Position numbers and translations under genes: made by a program. From assembly GCA_036345935.2 (NCBI GenBank), contig JADWOT020000007.1:4945471-5009470 (forward strand): a stretch of DNA of 64,000 nucleotides, written 5' to 3'. The stretch is from Taenia hydatigena. Lineage: Eukaryota; Platyhelminthes; Cestoda; Cyclophyllidea; Taeniidae. The notes under the pieces were generated by a model that was not told where the DNA came from, did not search any database, and saw nothing but the letters and a program-made list of their open reading frames with translations. Shown here piece after piece: positions 61,746-64,000 of the stretch (the stretch's first letter is position 1; each line of letters opens with the position of its first letter).

Positions 61746-64000
61746 TGCTGAGTCCATCACATGCAGCATTTATCATGTGGTCATACCCTGCTGGCCTCGG
61801 TCTTTTTAACAAAATCTCAAAGTAGAGGGTCCGATAAGGTTCAGACGTATTTCGATCATCAGCAGCTCGCAAAGTTGATCGTAGACACGATGTCATTTAT
61901 GAGTGCGCCACCTCAGAAATGTCTTATTACAGGTATCCTATTTGTAATTTGAAAAAGCTGTATGAAGGTTGGCATGGCAAGGCAGTGTCAGCTAGTTGCG
62001 TGCCCACTACATGACACTTCATGGAGATGTAGAGAACGAGTAGGCTGCCATTTCATCATCTCAGTGTGGTCTTTGTGAAAGCACTAAAAGCCCTTATTTT
62101 CAAAACCAAATTTCCGCGGCAGTTAGTTTTTCATTAGTTTGTCATTGGTTTCACCAGTCCTGCGTCTGCATAATCGGTTAGATTAAACATGCAATTAATA
62201 AACAGTGCGATGATGTCAGCACGATTTCGAAGCACTTGAGTGCGTTTAGTGAGTTAAGTATGGAAGCATTTCGTAATCTTCTGTTACATCCACCCTTTGC
62301 CACCGATGAGCGTGATTAAGGCTGGTATTAGACATGTGTGCACAGGATTGATGGTCAATTAATGGAGAGCGTTGAAGACCAGATTAGACTTCTCCCTCCA
62401 CCGCGGTATTGAGCTGGCCTTGATTTTACAGTGATCACTATCAAACCCAGAGTCTATCTACAAGCACTAAGGACCAATTAGGGGAGATTCGTGAGGTTTA
62501 TGACACATGAGAACGTCCAAGGAATCGCCGCGATAGGAGAACTTTCAGAAGAAATTAAGACAGCATTCTGGGTGTGTGGACACTTTTAGCATCATCTACT
62601 CAGGTCTTAGCCTATTAAACGGTTCGAGTCGACGGAGGTTGCGCTTGCAGAAACATAGTTTAGAGTAATCTTATAAAGGTCAATCAAACTATTGCTGTCA
62701 CTACCAATTAGCAATACAATTAAAATACTAAATTAAGAAATAAGCCGAAACAACGCACAAACCCCAAAGATCGTATTAGAAAATCTTAATATGCATGCAG
62801 CAAAACATATCTTTATAAAAGTTTCATATGTATCACAGAGTGCAAAACCATAAAAACTTACGTGTTCTATATTACATAATGTCGTTTTTCTGCCTATACT
62901 CCTTAGGGAAAAATACCTTGAACGAAAACGCAGAACACACAAATATATTAGTCACCGTCTTTTGATTGCAAATTATCATTTTCTTCAATATGCCTATCTT
63001 ATGCTAAAAAATCTTGCTTAGAATCATTACATGACCGCGAAGTAACTTTCCTTTGATTCTTAAAATTACTGGCTGCTGTTTGGTTGTCAAACATAAAAGG
63101 AGTGTTACCAGCTTCACTTTAAGTTCGTGGTTTGGCAATTCGTGTCATTATCCACAAGCTGCCTCTTCAACTGCCTCCTCCATGCAGATATTATGTCCTT
63201 ATTCAGGCAGATGCGTCACTCAAGTCAACAAGTGTCATGATTTGCCGCTGAAAGGAATACCTTGTAAGTCCGAAAGCATGGCAACCTCATTGTGGTAAAA
63301 CGGCAAAAACGGAGCATTTCTGACCATGTCAAGATACTGTCGCTCCCAGCTCTAGATTGTCTGACTAACGGGGCGCAGAACATACGCGAAATGATGCACG
63401 AAGCCCAATTAATGACACGATGCAGAGATCGTGACCCGCTTCTGTGGTTTGTAATGCATGGGTATAGGTGATCGTATGCAATTGCATTAATTTAGTCAGG
63501 TGTTTTAATGCTAGACGAATCTGCGAACCCTACCAGTCTGCAATCTGTCAAAAGAGTCTACCAGCGATGTCAAATAATCCTAATACTACGTCAACTCTGG
63601 TCTTTTTAGCTTTCCAAATAATAAATTTGGAGACATTTTGCGTGTTCGAGTTTGGTGTACTAGTTTTTAACTATGTAAACTCATATTTAAACGCACAGGT
63701 AATTTTGTTCTTGCAGAGTAAAAAATATGCAATTTAAGTCCCACGAGTGAGATCCGCTTACGTAATCGGCGCTACGAATGCCCCGAATGATATCTGGTCA
63801 CTATAAAGCAGAAGAAATGAGCTAAGGTCAGGACCCGCAGAGGACAAAAAGTAAGAATTTAGATATTCTAACGATGTCAACTGAGAGATGCCTGATGGCT
63901 TTGCATGAAGGCTTTTCATGCTTTTAAAGGAGCAAAGGAACTGCCAAAGCAGGAGTCTGTGGCCCCAGATGCCCCAAGCGGAAGTTCCAAAAATTAGGTG
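61746..64000. other. Unannotated stretch to the window end
   Basis: Nothing recognisable was found. Frames are up to about 89 codons (63468-63737 plus), without motif or splice support. Confidence 0.5.

Noticed and set aside
1..64000. CRISPR arrays, bacterial operons, phage or plasmid genes
   Set aside because: No regularly spaced palindromic repeats with unique spacers, no tightly packed long frames, and clear eukaryotic features instead.

Overview
The window looks like non-coding, repeat-rich nuclear DNA from a eukaryote, most likely an invertebrate animal. There are no operons and no ribosome-binding-site pattern. The longest open frames (about 110-150 codons) are no longer than chance allows for 64 kb of moderately AT-rich sequence. 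Candidate exons have GT-AG borders, tRNA-like sequences lack an encoded CCA, CpG is not visibly depleted, and a short TTAGGG-type tract is present. A 103-base N gap marks it as a draft scaffold. A flatworm would fit, but I cannot prove the taxon. All identity statements are by-eye alignments.

The main content is old, diverged, duplicated sequence, much of it carrying tRNA-like modules. (1) A ~3 kb duplication lies in opposite orientations at 15750-18580 and 48100-51130. Both copies contain the same trio: a Ser(GCT)-like tRNA at one end and, over 1 kb away, a divergent Pro-like/Arg-like pair. (2) A ~1.25 kb inverted pair lies at 13195-14450 and 34190-35400. (3) A ~0.75 kb inverted pair at 23205-23968 and 27075-27880 contains a Trp-like tRNA module; its central ~530 bp is almost identical while its flanks are diverged, as expected from gene conversion. 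(4) Smaller pairs lie at 1067/3471, 12240/18640, 26920/32900, and in tandem at 46066-46720. (5) A degenerate ~52 bp minisatellite of about 15 units spans 36770-37545.

Other tRNA-like sequences are Ser-like (6983) and Met-like (7108) on the minus strand, Arg-like (12074), a nearly intact tRNA-Pro(CGG) at 24928, Arg-like (37780), and Thr(TGT)-like (52458). Most have lost acceptor pairing or have a changed anticodon, so they look like pseudogenes or tRNA-derived elements.

The best protein-gene candidate is on the minus strand at 55140-55877. It has three exons joined in phase by GT-AG introns, a TATA-like box flanked by an inverted CACGTG repeat upstream and an AATAAA downstream, but one in-frame TAG. 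Its function is not recognised. The remaining stretches are listed with what little they show.
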